Translations under genes and position numbers: made by a program
Shown here: in pieces, positions 1 to 5,779 of the stretch
Position numbering within the stretch: the first letter of the stretch is position 1
How the letters are laid out: every line of letters begins with the position of its first letter
Source of the DNA: Candidatus Bipolaricaulota bacterium
Lineage (GTDB): Bacteria > Bipolaricaulota > Bipolaricaulia > Bipolaricaulales > Bipolaricaulaceae
Direction of reading: 5' to 3'
Assembly (NCBI GenBank): GCA_014360945.1
Contig: JACIWM010000039.1
Coordinates: forward strand, 1 to 10,865
Length of the DNA stretch: 10,865 nucleotides
Notes under the pieces: generated by a model
Seen by the model: the letters and a program-made list of their open reading frames with translations, nothing else
Database searches by the model: none
Told to the model about the DNA's origin: nothing

Positions 1-438
1 CTTCTTTCCCGCATGGTGGACCTTGCCCTGTCCACCGGCGGGGTGATCAAGTTCGACCTCAAGGCCTGGAGCCCCGGTGTCCACTATGCCCTCACCGGCG
101 CCCTCAATTCCCAAACGCTCGCGAATTTTTCCCGCGTGGCCGAGTTCTTTGGGGAGCGACCGGAGGTCCCCCTTCTTGTGGCCAGCGTCCTCCTCGTTCC
201 CGGTTACGTGGACGCGGAGGAGGTTCGGCCCATTGCGGAGTTTGTGGCCAGCCTCAACCCCGAAATCCCCATGAGCCTTCTTGCCTTCTATCCCAATTGC
301 CTCATGGACGACCTTCCTTGCACGTCCTGGGCGCATATGGAACGCTGTGTTTCCGCGGCAAAGGAAGCGGGGGTGAAGACCGTGCACATCGGGAACCGCC
401 ACCTCCTTTGGCCGGGGGACTACGGGGAGGAAGGATGA
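1..438 (+). CDS. Radical SAM protein, PflA-like (C-terminal part, 5' end outside window)
   Basis: The reading frame is open from the window edge, so about 145 C-terminal residues are seen and the start is missing. The segment has the pattern of the second half of pyruvate-formate-lyase-activating-enzyme-like radical SAM barrels: a GGVIKFDLKAW strand, an LTG..N...L.NF helix, a VPGYVD..EV.PIA stretch, then NPEIPMSLLAFYP and a final GVKTVHIGN strand. The CxxxCxxC cluster motif that binds the 4Fe-4S centre would lie upstream and cannot be checked. Two cysteines occur near the end (YPNC and LPC), which might be substrate or auxiliary-cluster ligands, but this is only a suggestion. The stop overlaps the coaE start as ATGA, so the two genes are probably translationally coupled. 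Family level is fairly sure; substrate is unknown. Confidence 0.72.
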   Translation, partial: LLSRMVDLALSTGGVIKFDLKAWSPGVHYALTGALNSQTLANFSRVAEFFGERPEVPLLVASVLLVPGYVDAEEVRPIAEFVASLNPEIPMSLLAFYPNCLMDDLPCTSWAHMERCVSAAKEAGVKTVHIGNRHLLWPGDYGEEG

Positions 439-1052
439 GAGTCGTGGGGATCGTGGGGCCGGCGGGCTCAGGAAAGTCCACGGTGTGCCGGATCCTCTCC
501 CGACGAAAGGGCGTGGTGCACATCGACTGCGATCGCCTGGCCTGGGACACCTATCGGCCCGGCGGACCAGCCTACCTTCCGGTCCTGGCCAGATTCGGTG
601 AAGGAATCCTTGGACCGGACGGAACCGTGGATCGGGCGAAGCTCGGCGCCCTTGTTTTCTCTGATTCCAAAGCCAAGGAAGATCTGGAGAAGATCGTCCA
701 TCCAATGGTCATGGAGGCTATGGAGCGGGAGCTTCAGAAAGCAAAGGAGAAAGGAGCGCAGCTTGCCCTGGTGGAGGGGGCTCTTCTTCTTTCCTCGCCC
801 CACGTGCGGCGGGACGTGTTCGATCTTTTTCTCTGGCTTTCCGTTTCCGAGGAGGAAAGGCGGAGAAGGCTTTTGGCCGCGGGGCTCTCCGCGGAGGCCA
901 TCCAGCGCAGGTTTATTGCTCAGGCGGAGCTTGTGCCCCCCAGATTACCCAACGTGGTGATTGTTGATGGGGAAGGTCCTCCGGCGGAGGTGGCCCGTCG
1001 GGTCCTTTCCGCCATCGAAAACTATTTTAGCTCAGCGCCCACGAGTTCCTGA
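435..1052 (+). CDS. coaE: Dephospho-CoA kinase
   Basis: A 205-residue protein, the usual CoaE length. It phosphorylates the 3'-OH of the dephospho-CoA ribose with ATP, the last step of coenzyme A synthesis, in the cytosol. Visible marks are the P-loop GPAGSGKS at residues 8-15, the DCDRLAWDTY acidic motif near 31-40 (DxD), the FGEGILGPDGTVDRAKLGALVF segment typical of the CoA domain, an IVHPMV motif near 95, and a C-terminal RRF...AQ lid-like region. The start at 435 is chosen because the P-loop then lies at the usual distance, GGGGAGGAAGG gives a ribosome site, and the ATG overlaps the upstream TGA. The last 31 bases overlap the end of murE on the other strand. Pairing with a radical SAM gene is not a familiar arrangement to me. 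Confidence 0.93.
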   Translation: MRVVGIVGPAGSGKSTVCRILSRRKGVVHIDCDRLAWDTYRPGGPAYLPVLARFGEGILGPDGTVDRAKLGALVFSDSKAKEDLEKIVHPMVMEAMERELQKAKEKGAQLALVEGALLLSSPHVRRDVFDLFLWLSVSEEERRRRLLAAGLSAEAIQRRFIAQAELVPPRLPNVVIVDGEGPPAEVARRVLSAIENYFSSAPTSS

Positions 1053-2437
1053 ATCTTCTCCAGGTCGGAGAAGGGCTCGCGCCGGTCGGCTAAAAGCTGA
1101 AAGCGCTCGTGTCCCTTTCCTGCGATGATCACGCAATCGCCCGGACGGGCGCCTTTCAAGGCCCAGCGGATGGCTTCCTCCCGGTCCAAAATCACCGTCC
1201 ACGTTCCTCCCACGTCTGCTACGCCCGCGGCGATCTCCGCCGCGATTTTGCGGGGATCCTCGCTTTTGGGGTTGTCGCTGGTGATCAACACCAAATCTGC
1301 GAGCCGGCCAGCCACCTGGCCCATGATCCTCCGCTTTCCCTGATCGGACTCGCCCGGGCAGCCGAAGACCACGATGAGCCTTTTTCCCTCTGACCGAAAC
1401 GCGGCCAAAACGGTGCGCAAGGCCTCAGGGTTGTGGGCGAAGTCCACCACCACCTTCACTCCGTTCGGGCTTTGGAACACCGCGGACCTTCCCGAAGGCA
1501 ACTCCGCCTCCGCCAATTTCTCCAGAAGCTCCCGCAGCGGTAATCCCAGGCCCAAGCCCACGGCGAGGGCGGCCAGGGCGTTCTCCAGGTTGTGAAGGCC
1601 GGGGAAGGGCAGAAGTCCTCGAGCTTCCCCAAACTTTCCGGCCACTTTGAACAGGATCTCGGAACCATTCTGCCAGACATCCACCGCCCGAACGTCGCCT
1701 TTTTCTATGCCGTAAGTCAAAAGCCGGGCCTTAGGTGCTGCGGCCTGCACTGAAGAGAGCGGAACCCGCACGCTCACCACTCCAAGCGCTCCCTCTGGGA
1801 GCATCCGAAACAGCTGAAGCTTGGCGGCCAAATACGCTTCGACGGAGCCGTGGAAGTCCAGGTGGTCGCGGGAGAAACTGGTGAACACAGCGCAGGCAAG
1901 GTGGACCCCATCCACCCGGTGCTGGGCAAGCCCGATAGAGGAAGCCTCAAACGCGAAGAACTGCTTTCCTTGGGCGAAGGCTTCGGCGGCGATCCGCTGA
2001 AAATCGGGAGCCTCTGGAGTGGTCACACAGGAAAGCCCTTCTTCCTCCACCCGCACGGTGGTGATGGTTTCACATGCGGGCAGGATTTGGCCTAAAAGAT
2101 GGACGACGGTGGTTTTTCCGTTCGTACCGGTGACCCCGATGGTGACGAGTTTTCTTGTGGGATGGTCGTAAAAGTTGCAGGCCGCCTTAGCCATGGCCAC
2201 CCGCGCATTTTGGACGCGTATGTAGGGCACGGAAAGGCTGGAGATCTCCCGCTCGCCCACCACCGCAGCCGCGCCGTTCCATATGGCTTCGGGAATGAAC
2301 GCATGGCCATCGGCCTTCCTCCCGGGAATGGCGAAGAACATGTGTCCCGGCCGAACCTTTCGGGAATCCCAACTCAGGCCGGTGATCCAGACCCGCGGAA
2401 GGCTTTGGTCCTCAAAAAGCTCGGAAAGCCAAGGCAC
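1022..2437 (-). CDS. murE: UDP-N-acetylmuramyl-tripeptide synthetase (MurE-type Mur ligase)
   Basis: A 471-residue cytosolic ligase that adds the third amino acid (diaminopimelate, lysine or ornithine) to UDP-MurNAc-L-Ala-D-Glu using ATP. The N-terminal domain has the MurE pattern DSRKVRPGHMFFAI..G (residues 24-39). The central domain has the ATP loop GTNGKTT (104-110), TTPEAPD (139-145), EASSIGL, DHLDFHG and the lysine expected to be carbamylated in YLAAKLQLF (K206). The C-terminal domain has GR (316-317), VDFAHNPEAL, DNPK (388-391) and GKGHE (440-444). The substrate-selecting motif is usually DNPR in diaminopimelate enzymes, so DNPK leaves the third residue uncertain. VFGCPGESD replaces the more common VFGCGGDRD. 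The start is GTG at 2437; an in-frame TAA lies just upstream, so no earlier start is possible. It stands outside a dcw cluster, and no clear SD is present. Confidence 0.9.
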   Translation of the reverse strand: MPWLSELFEDQSLPRVWITGLSWDSRKVRPGHMFFAIPGRKADGHAFIPEAIWNGAAAVVGEREISSLSVPYIRVQNARVAMAKAACNFYDHPTRKLVTIGVTGTNGKTTVVHLLGQILPACETITTVRVEEEGLSCVTTPEAPDFQRIAAEAFAQGKQFFAFEASSIGLAQHRVDGVHLACAVFTSFSRDHLDFHGSVEAYLAAKLQLFRMLPEGALGVVSVRVPLSSVQAAAPKARLLTYGIEKGDVRAVDVWQNGSEILFKVAGKFGEARGLLPFPGLHNLENALAALAVGLGLGLPLRELLEKLAEAELPSGRSAVFQSPNGVKVVVDFAHNPEALRTVLAAFRSEGKRLIVVFGCPGESDQGKRRIMGQVAGRLADLVLITSDNPKSEDPRKIAAEIAAGVADVGGTWTVILDREEAIRWALKGARPGDCVIIAGKGHERFQLLADRREPFSDLEKIQELVGAELK

Positions 2438-2443
2438 GGGGCG

Positions 2444-2449
2444 AATTTA
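2444..2449 (-). promoter_or_regulatory. Possible -10 box of murE (TAAATT)
   Basis: TAAATT on the minus strand lies only 6 nt before the murE GTG. No SD is seen between it and the start, so if used the transcript would begin at or very near the GTG. I find no good -35 at normal spacing. The rest of the 72-nt gap to ykuK holds no hairpin that I can see. Confidence 0.25.
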
Positions 2450-2509
2450 GCCTTGGCCTTTAGAAAAAGAGGGGACAAACGGGGTTTCGGGTGGTTCGGT
2501 TTGGCCTCT

Positions 2510-2995
2510 CTAAGTGTGCTTATCGGCGATGACCGAGGCTGCGTAGGCTTCGGGTTTGGTGCGCACGAAGAACCCGCTTCCCCGGATGGCGCCCACCACC
2601 TCCTCCACAAGGTCGCGGGTGCGGCCGCCGCGGCCGATGTCCACATGGATCTCCAGGCGGCAATCAAAGATCCCCCGCTCTTTAAACGCTTCGATCAAGG
2701 CCTGAGCCGTTTCGTAGGAGAGCCAAGCCTCCCGCCAGATCCGGTCGCGCAGGGTTTTTGGTTTTCGCTCCACCACCCGCCGCCAGAAATACCGGCCGCC
2801 CTTCCCCACCCGGTGCACCACGATGGCCGTCACGTACTCGGCCTCCCCGTAGTAAGTCTGAGAATCCGTTCCCACCACGATAGAGAAGAGGTCAGTCGGG
2901 GCGGAGGCCATCATGGCCACGATCTCGTTGATCACCTCGTGAAAAGTCAGGCGTCCCAAAGTGGGGTTGTGATATAGTGCGTTTTTCCCGTCCAT
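2510..2995 (-). CDS. ykuK: YkuK-family (DUF458) RNase H-like protein
   Basis: A 161-residue protein matching the YkuK/DUF458 pattern: an N-terminal LTFHEVINEIVAMM helix, a SIVVGTDSQT strand with an acidic residue (D44), a long TAIVVHRVGKGGRYFWRR hairpin, a helical middle with E97, EIHVDIG (D119) and a C-terminal ASVIADKHT (D158). The spaced acids resemble the metal-binding set of RNase H-fold nucleases, and the family is predicted to be nuclease-related, but its true substrate is not established. Length is normal for the family. The ATG at 2995 has no SD; a TAAAAT box ends 9 nt upstream, which suggests a leaderless message. The gene lies upstream of murE on the same strand with a 72-nt gap, so the two may be partly co-transcribed, with no obvious functional link. 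Confidence 0.82.
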   Translation of the reverse strand: MDGKNALYHNPTLGRLTFHEVINEIVAMMASAPTDLFSIVVGTDSQTYYGEAEYVTAIVVHRVGKGGRYFWRRVVERKPKTLRDRIWREAWLSYETAQALIEAFKERGIFDCRLEIHVDIGRGGRTRDLVEEVVGAIRGSGFFVRTKPEAYAASVIADKHT

Positions 2996-3004
2996 GGCGT
3001 GAAA

Positions 3005-3032
3005 ATTTTAAAAACGGAAAGAAAAAACGCAA
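3005..3032 (-). promoter_or_regulatory. Candidate ykuK promoter (TTGCGT-16-TAAAAT)
   Basis: On the minus strand TTGCGT (3027-3032) and TAAAAT (3005-3010) are 16 nt apart in an A/T-rich pocket that stands out from the GC-rich surroundings. The -10 match is good (5/6) and the -35 weak (3/6). The start codon follows 9 nt after the -10 box. Confidence 0.45.
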
Positions 3033-3108
3033 GCGATAGGAAGTCAAAATCGCGGGTTCGAACTCTCGTCGGCCTCGGTTACCCACAGCGAATCGGGGAG
3101 CAATCAGC

Positions 3109-3540
3109 TCAGGTGGAACTTGCTGCCCGGATGGTGGCAAGAAATCTTTCGGGATCGTTGGAGGACACGACTAACCGAGTTCCGTCGGAGAGCTCGAGGA
3201 AGACACTTTTCCGTCCGGGAAGGGCGAACTCCTTGTGGTACCAGCTGCCGCCATTCCAAATTTCAGCCCGGCGAAGTCCGGAAAGGGAGTAAGTGCGAAA
3301 CCGGCGACGAAAAGGAAGGCTGCGAACACGGAGCGCTCCTCCCTCCACTTCTAGGACAAGAGCCGTGCCTAACTGCACAGTGACAAAGGCAATGGTGAGA
3401 ATGGGGGCACCGATCCATAAAAGCCAAGGTATTCCGCGGAGCGCGAGCAGAACAGATCTATACCAAAACGAACCAAGCACGAGTGTCATGAGCAAGGTTC
3501 GCCACCATTCGAAACGCGGCCGAACCACCTCGCGGTACAC
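3109..3540 (-). CDS. Small two-helix membrane protein with PH-like C-terminal domain
   Basis: The protein has 143 residues. After a short charged start (YREVVRPRFEWW) come two likely membrane helices, about residues 12-34 and 36-58, then a soluble C-terminal part of about 85 residues rich in beta strands (ALVLEVEGGALRVRSLPFRRRFRTYSL, then KSVFLELSDGTRLVVSSNDPERFLATIRAA). The ending, beta strands followed by DPERFLATI, resembles bacterial PH-like domains in small membrane proteins; family assignment is tentative and no enzyme motif is seen. The GTG at 3540 is chosen because GGAGGT lies 4 nt before it; a GTG at 3552 is in frame but lacks an SD. It starts 29 nt after the histidine kinase stop, so it is the third gene of that operon and could help the sensor or act as its target. 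Confidence 0.62.
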   Translation of the reverse strand: MYREVVRPRFEWWRTLLMTLVLGSFWYRSVLLALRGIPWLLWIGAPILTIAFVTVQLGTALVLEVEGGALRVRSLPFRRRFRTYSLSGLRRAEIWNGGSWYHKEFALPGRKSVFLELSDGTRLVVSSNDPERFLATIRAASST

Positions 3541-3569
3541 CTTGACCTCCACGATTGTTCGCGAGCATT

Positions 3570-4937
3570 TTACAGGGCAGGAATGGCGAAGGTGAAGCGG
3601 GCGCCGCCGGAATTTTCCGCCCAAATCCGGCCGCCGTGGGCGGCCACGATCTCTTTGGCGATGGCCAGGCCAAGCCCGGTCCCGCCTTCCGCCCGGGATT
3701 TGTCGGCTTTGTAGAAGCGCTCGAAGATGTGAGGAAGGTCCTCCTCGGGGATTCCCGGGCCTTGGTCCTGCACGCTCACCCAGATTTCGTTTCCCTGACG
3801 GCGGGCGGAAACGGTGATGGTGGAGCCAGGGGGCGAGTAACGCAGGGCGTTGGAAAGAAGATTTCCCAAAACCTGGCGGATCCGCCGGGGATCGACGGAA
3901 ACCCAAAGGTTCGGCTCGCGGGAAAGCACCACCTCCACCCCTTCCTCTTTGGCCACGGGCCGCACCGCCTCCACCACGCCCTCCACGAGTTCCCCAAGCT
4001 CCACCTTCTCCCGTTCCAACGGGAGATGCCCAGTGTCGGCCAAAGTAAGGGTGCGCAAATCCTCGATGAGCTCGCCCAGGTGCAGGGTCTCCTCGTACAC
4101 GGGGGCCAGGGATTCGGGGGTAAGGGGGAAAGCCCCGTCCAAAAGGGCTTCGAGGTTCCCGCGGATCACGGCGAGGGGCGTGCGTAGTTCGTGAGCCACG
4201 TCGGCCAGGAACTGGCGGCGGGCGGCCTCCGCCCGCTGCAGGGCCTCCGCCATGCGGTTGAAGGACTGGGCCAGTTTCCCGAGCTCGTCCCTAGTGCGCA
4301 CCACCACCCGATGGGCAAGGTCCCCTTGGGCGATGCGTTCCGTGGCGTGGATGAGATTTCGCAGCGGGGAGACAAGGTGGGTGGCGAGAACCGTGCCGAG
4401 GATGAGGGCCAACCCCAGGGCCACGGCGCCGCTGGCTAGCGCGGCCCGGCGCACCGAGGAAAGGAATTCCTCTTCCAAGGGGGTGAGGGCTGCGGGATCG
4501 ATAGGCACGAGCGTCCCCACTATTTGGTTCCCAGCCAGGATGGGGATGCCCAGGGTTTGGCTGCGCTCCCGTAGGACCGGATCATCCGTGGTACAGCGGC
4601 CAAGCCAGCTTGTCTCCGCGCAGGCCACCACCCGTCCCTCCCGGTCAAGGAGGGCAAACCAGCCGAGGGTGCCGCTGGTGCGGATCATCCGGCCGGGCCG
4701 GATCACGGTGATCTCCACCCTGGTGCGAAAAAGCTGGTCCACCCCGGCCCAGCTTCCCCGGGCCTCCCAAAACCTTCCCAGGATCTGAGCCAGCTCCTGG
4801 GCGGCCACCTGCCGCTCCTCTTTGCGGAACGTGGCAAACCTCTCCTCCAGCGCTCGGGCGGTGAGAAGGTATGTGCCCACCACCGCCACTAGCCCAATGG
4901 CCGCCAGCGCGAGGATCAGCTTCCCCCGGAAGGACAT
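3570..4937 (-). CDS. Sensor histidine kinase (HAMP-HisKA-HATPase)
   Basis: A 455-residue inner-membrane kinase that autophosphorylates on His and passes the phosphate to the regulator encoded just upstream. Order of parts: membrane helix about 7-26; an extracytoplasmic sensor of about 138 residues (27-164) with two cysteines (C106, C115); a second helix about 165-187; HAMP about 188-238; HisKA with FLADVAHELRTPL and the phospho-acceptor H249; ATPase with the N box LLSNALRYSPPG, G1 DQGPGIP, the F box FERFYKADKSR and G2 GGTGLGLAI. All key boxes are intact, so it should be active. The layout is BaeS/PhoR-like. The ATG at 4937 has GGAGG close upstream and overlaps the regulator's end by 22 nt, which suggests coupled translation. 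The signal sensed cannot be told. Confidence 0.93.
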   Translation of the reverse strand: MSFRGKLILALAAIGLVAVVGTYLLTARALEERFATFRKEERQVAAQELAQILGRFWEARGSWAGVDQLFRTRVEITVIRPGRMIRTSGTLGWFALLDREGRVVACAETSWLGRCTTDDPVLRERSQTLGIPILAGNQIVGTLVPIDPAALTPLEEEFLSSVRRAALASGAVALGLALILGTVLATHLVSPLRNLIHATERIAQGDLAHRVVVRTRDELGKLAQSFNRMAEALQRAEAARRQFLADVAHELRTPLAVIRGNLEALLDGAFPLTPESLAPVYEETLHLGELIEDLRTLTLADTGHLPLEREKVELGELVEGVVEAVRPVAKEEGVEVVLSREPNLWVSVDPRRIRQVLGNLLSNALRYSPPGSTITVSARRQGNEIWVSVQDQGPGIPEEDLPHIFERFYKADKSRAEGGTGLGLAIAKEIVAAHGGRIWAENSGGARFTFAIPAL

Positions 4938-5623
4938 CCTCCACCTCCCGCCGGATTGAACTTGTAGCCCACCCCGTGCACGGTGAGGATGTACACGGGA
5001 TTATCGGGGTCGGGTTCAATCTTGCGCCGCAGGTTTTTGATGTGGGAGTCCACGGTGCGGGGGATGGTGGCATAAGTTCGGTCCCGCAGGGCGGAAAGGA
5101 GCTCTCTTCTGGTGAAGACGCGATTGGGGTAGCGGACAAGGAGGGCAAGGAGCTCGAACTCTGTAGGGGTGAGGTCCAGAACTTTTTCGCCCATTCTCGC
5201 CTCGTGGGCAGCGAGGTCCAAAGTGAACGGCCCGGCGTGGATGACCTCCACGGGTTTCATTCCCTCCGCCCGTCTGAGCACGGCCCGTACCCGCGCCGCC
5301 AGCTCCCGAAGGCTGAACGGCTTCACCACGTAGTCGTCGGCCCCCATCTCCAAGCCCGCCACACGATCAGCCTCCTCCGCCCGAGCCGTGAGCATGATGA
5401 TGGGCACCGTGGATTCCCGCCGGATCCGCTGGGCCAGCTCCAACCCGTTCATTCCGGGAAGCATGATGTCCAAAATGACCAAGTCCGGCTTCAGGTCCTG
5501 AAACTTGAGCCAACCGGAATCCCCGTCGAAAGCCACTTCCACCTGGTACCCCTCGCGGATGAGGTAGGCCTGGACCATCCGGGCGATCTCCCGCTCGTCC
5601 TCCACCACCAAAATGGTGCGCAT
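4916..5623 (-). CDS. OmpR/PhoB-family response regulator
   Basis: About 235 residues: a receiver domain (1-120) and a winged-helix DNA-binding domain (about 130-228). Receiver marks are VVEDE (acid pocket D9 with E8/E10), the phospho-acceptor D52 in VILDIMLPGMNG, the LTAR threonine and the KPF lysine. The DNA-binding end shows LDLTPTEFELLALLVRYPNRVFTRRELL and the recognition-helix segment RTVDSHIKNLRRKI with VHGVGYKF, as in PhoB/OmpR. The ATG at 5623 fits the family start (MRTILVVEDE). A TTG at 5632, three codons earlier, is 6 nt after GGGGAG and could be the true start; a further TTG at 5662 is in the loop of a hairpin and unlikely. First gene of the regulator-kinase-membrane protein operon, divergent from the acyl-CoA synthetase. 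Confidence 0.92.
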   Translation of the reverse strand: MRTILVVEDEREIARMVQAYLIREGYQVEVAFDGDSGWLKFQDLKPDLVILDIMLPGMNGLELAQRIRRESTVPIIMLTARAEEADRVAGLEMGADDYVVKPFSLRELAARVRAVLRRAEGMKPVEVIHAGPFTLDLAAHEARMGEKVLDLTPTEFELLALLVRYPNRVFTRRELLSALRDRTYATIPRTVDSHIKNLRRKIEPDPDNPVYILTVHGVGYKFNPAGGGGCPSGGS

Positions 5624-5648
5624 TGCTGTCAAAGCGTACTCCCCACCG

Positions 5649-5676
5649 AAGACCGGGGCCAAAGAACCCCGGTCTT
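5649..5676. repeat. 10-bp perfect inverted repeat in regulator leader
   Basis: Arms AAGACCGGGG (5649-5658) and CCCCGGTCTT (5667-5676) surround an 8-nt loop. In the minus-strand transcript this hairpin would lie 26 nt before the response regulator ATG, just ahead of the GGGGAG ribosome site. There is no T-run on either side, so it does not look like a plain terminator. It may be an operator or a leader-RNA structure. Confidence 0.6.
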
Positions 5677-5718
5677 GGAGGGAAGCGGGCTCTTGCTACC
5701 GAAATTTTTGCCAAAATG

Positions 5719-5748
5719 CTGTGGAAAATTTCTGCAGGGACTGTGGAA
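5719..5748 (+). repeat. Direct repeat CTGTGGAA x2, 22 bp apart
   Basis: CTGTGGAA occurs at 5719-5726 and 5741-5748, start to start 22 bp, or two helical turns, so both copies face the same side of the DNA. The second copy continues as TGGAAGTTCCA (5744-5754), a small inverted repeat. OmpR-family regulators commonly bind direct repeats set at about 11 or 22 bp, so this may be the site of the neighbouring regulator. The first copy also reads TTTTCCACA on the minus strand, which fits a DnaA-box consensus. Confidence 0.5.
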
Positions 5749-5771
5749 GTTCCATGGGGGTGGGTTAGGAT
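5743..5771 (+). promoter_or_regulatory. Possible promoter of the acyl-CoA synthetase operon
   Basis: TAGGAT (5766-5771; 4/6 match to a -10) ends 8 nt before the ATG at 5780, with a weak -35-like GTGGAA (5743-5748) 17 nt upstream that overlaps the second CTGTGGAA repeat. No convincing SD lies between, so a leaderless transcript is possible. This is the weakest of the promoter calls with both boxes. Confidence 0.33.
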
Positions 5772-5779
5772 CTAGGGCC

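Noticed and set aside
2099..2977. 292-codon plus-strand open frame over murE and ykuK
   Set aside because: Antisense to two genes with clear family motifs; no SD or domain seen.
3028..3060. Possible terminator of the kinase operon (GCGAT/ATCGC with a later T-run, minus strand)
   Set aside because: The stem is only 5 bp with an 11-nt loop, and the T-run fits better as part of the A/T-rich ykuK promoter.
3048..3085. tRNA T-arm-like sequence (GGTTCGAACTC) between ykuK and the PH-like gene
   Set aside because: The flanking bases do not form a 5-bp T stem and no acceptor or anticodon arm is found on either strand; TTCGAA is a palindrome and easily arises by chance.
5719..5755. Replication origin suggested by DnaA-box-like TTTTCCACA
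   Set aside because: Only one good box and one poor one are present, with no A/T-rich unwinding element and no dnaA or dnaN nearby.
4871..5779. Plus-strand frame upstream of the synthetase, in frame with it (303 residues)
   Set aside because: It is antisense to the well-supported response regulator and kinase genes and shows no protein family pattern; the synthetase domain starts at 5780.
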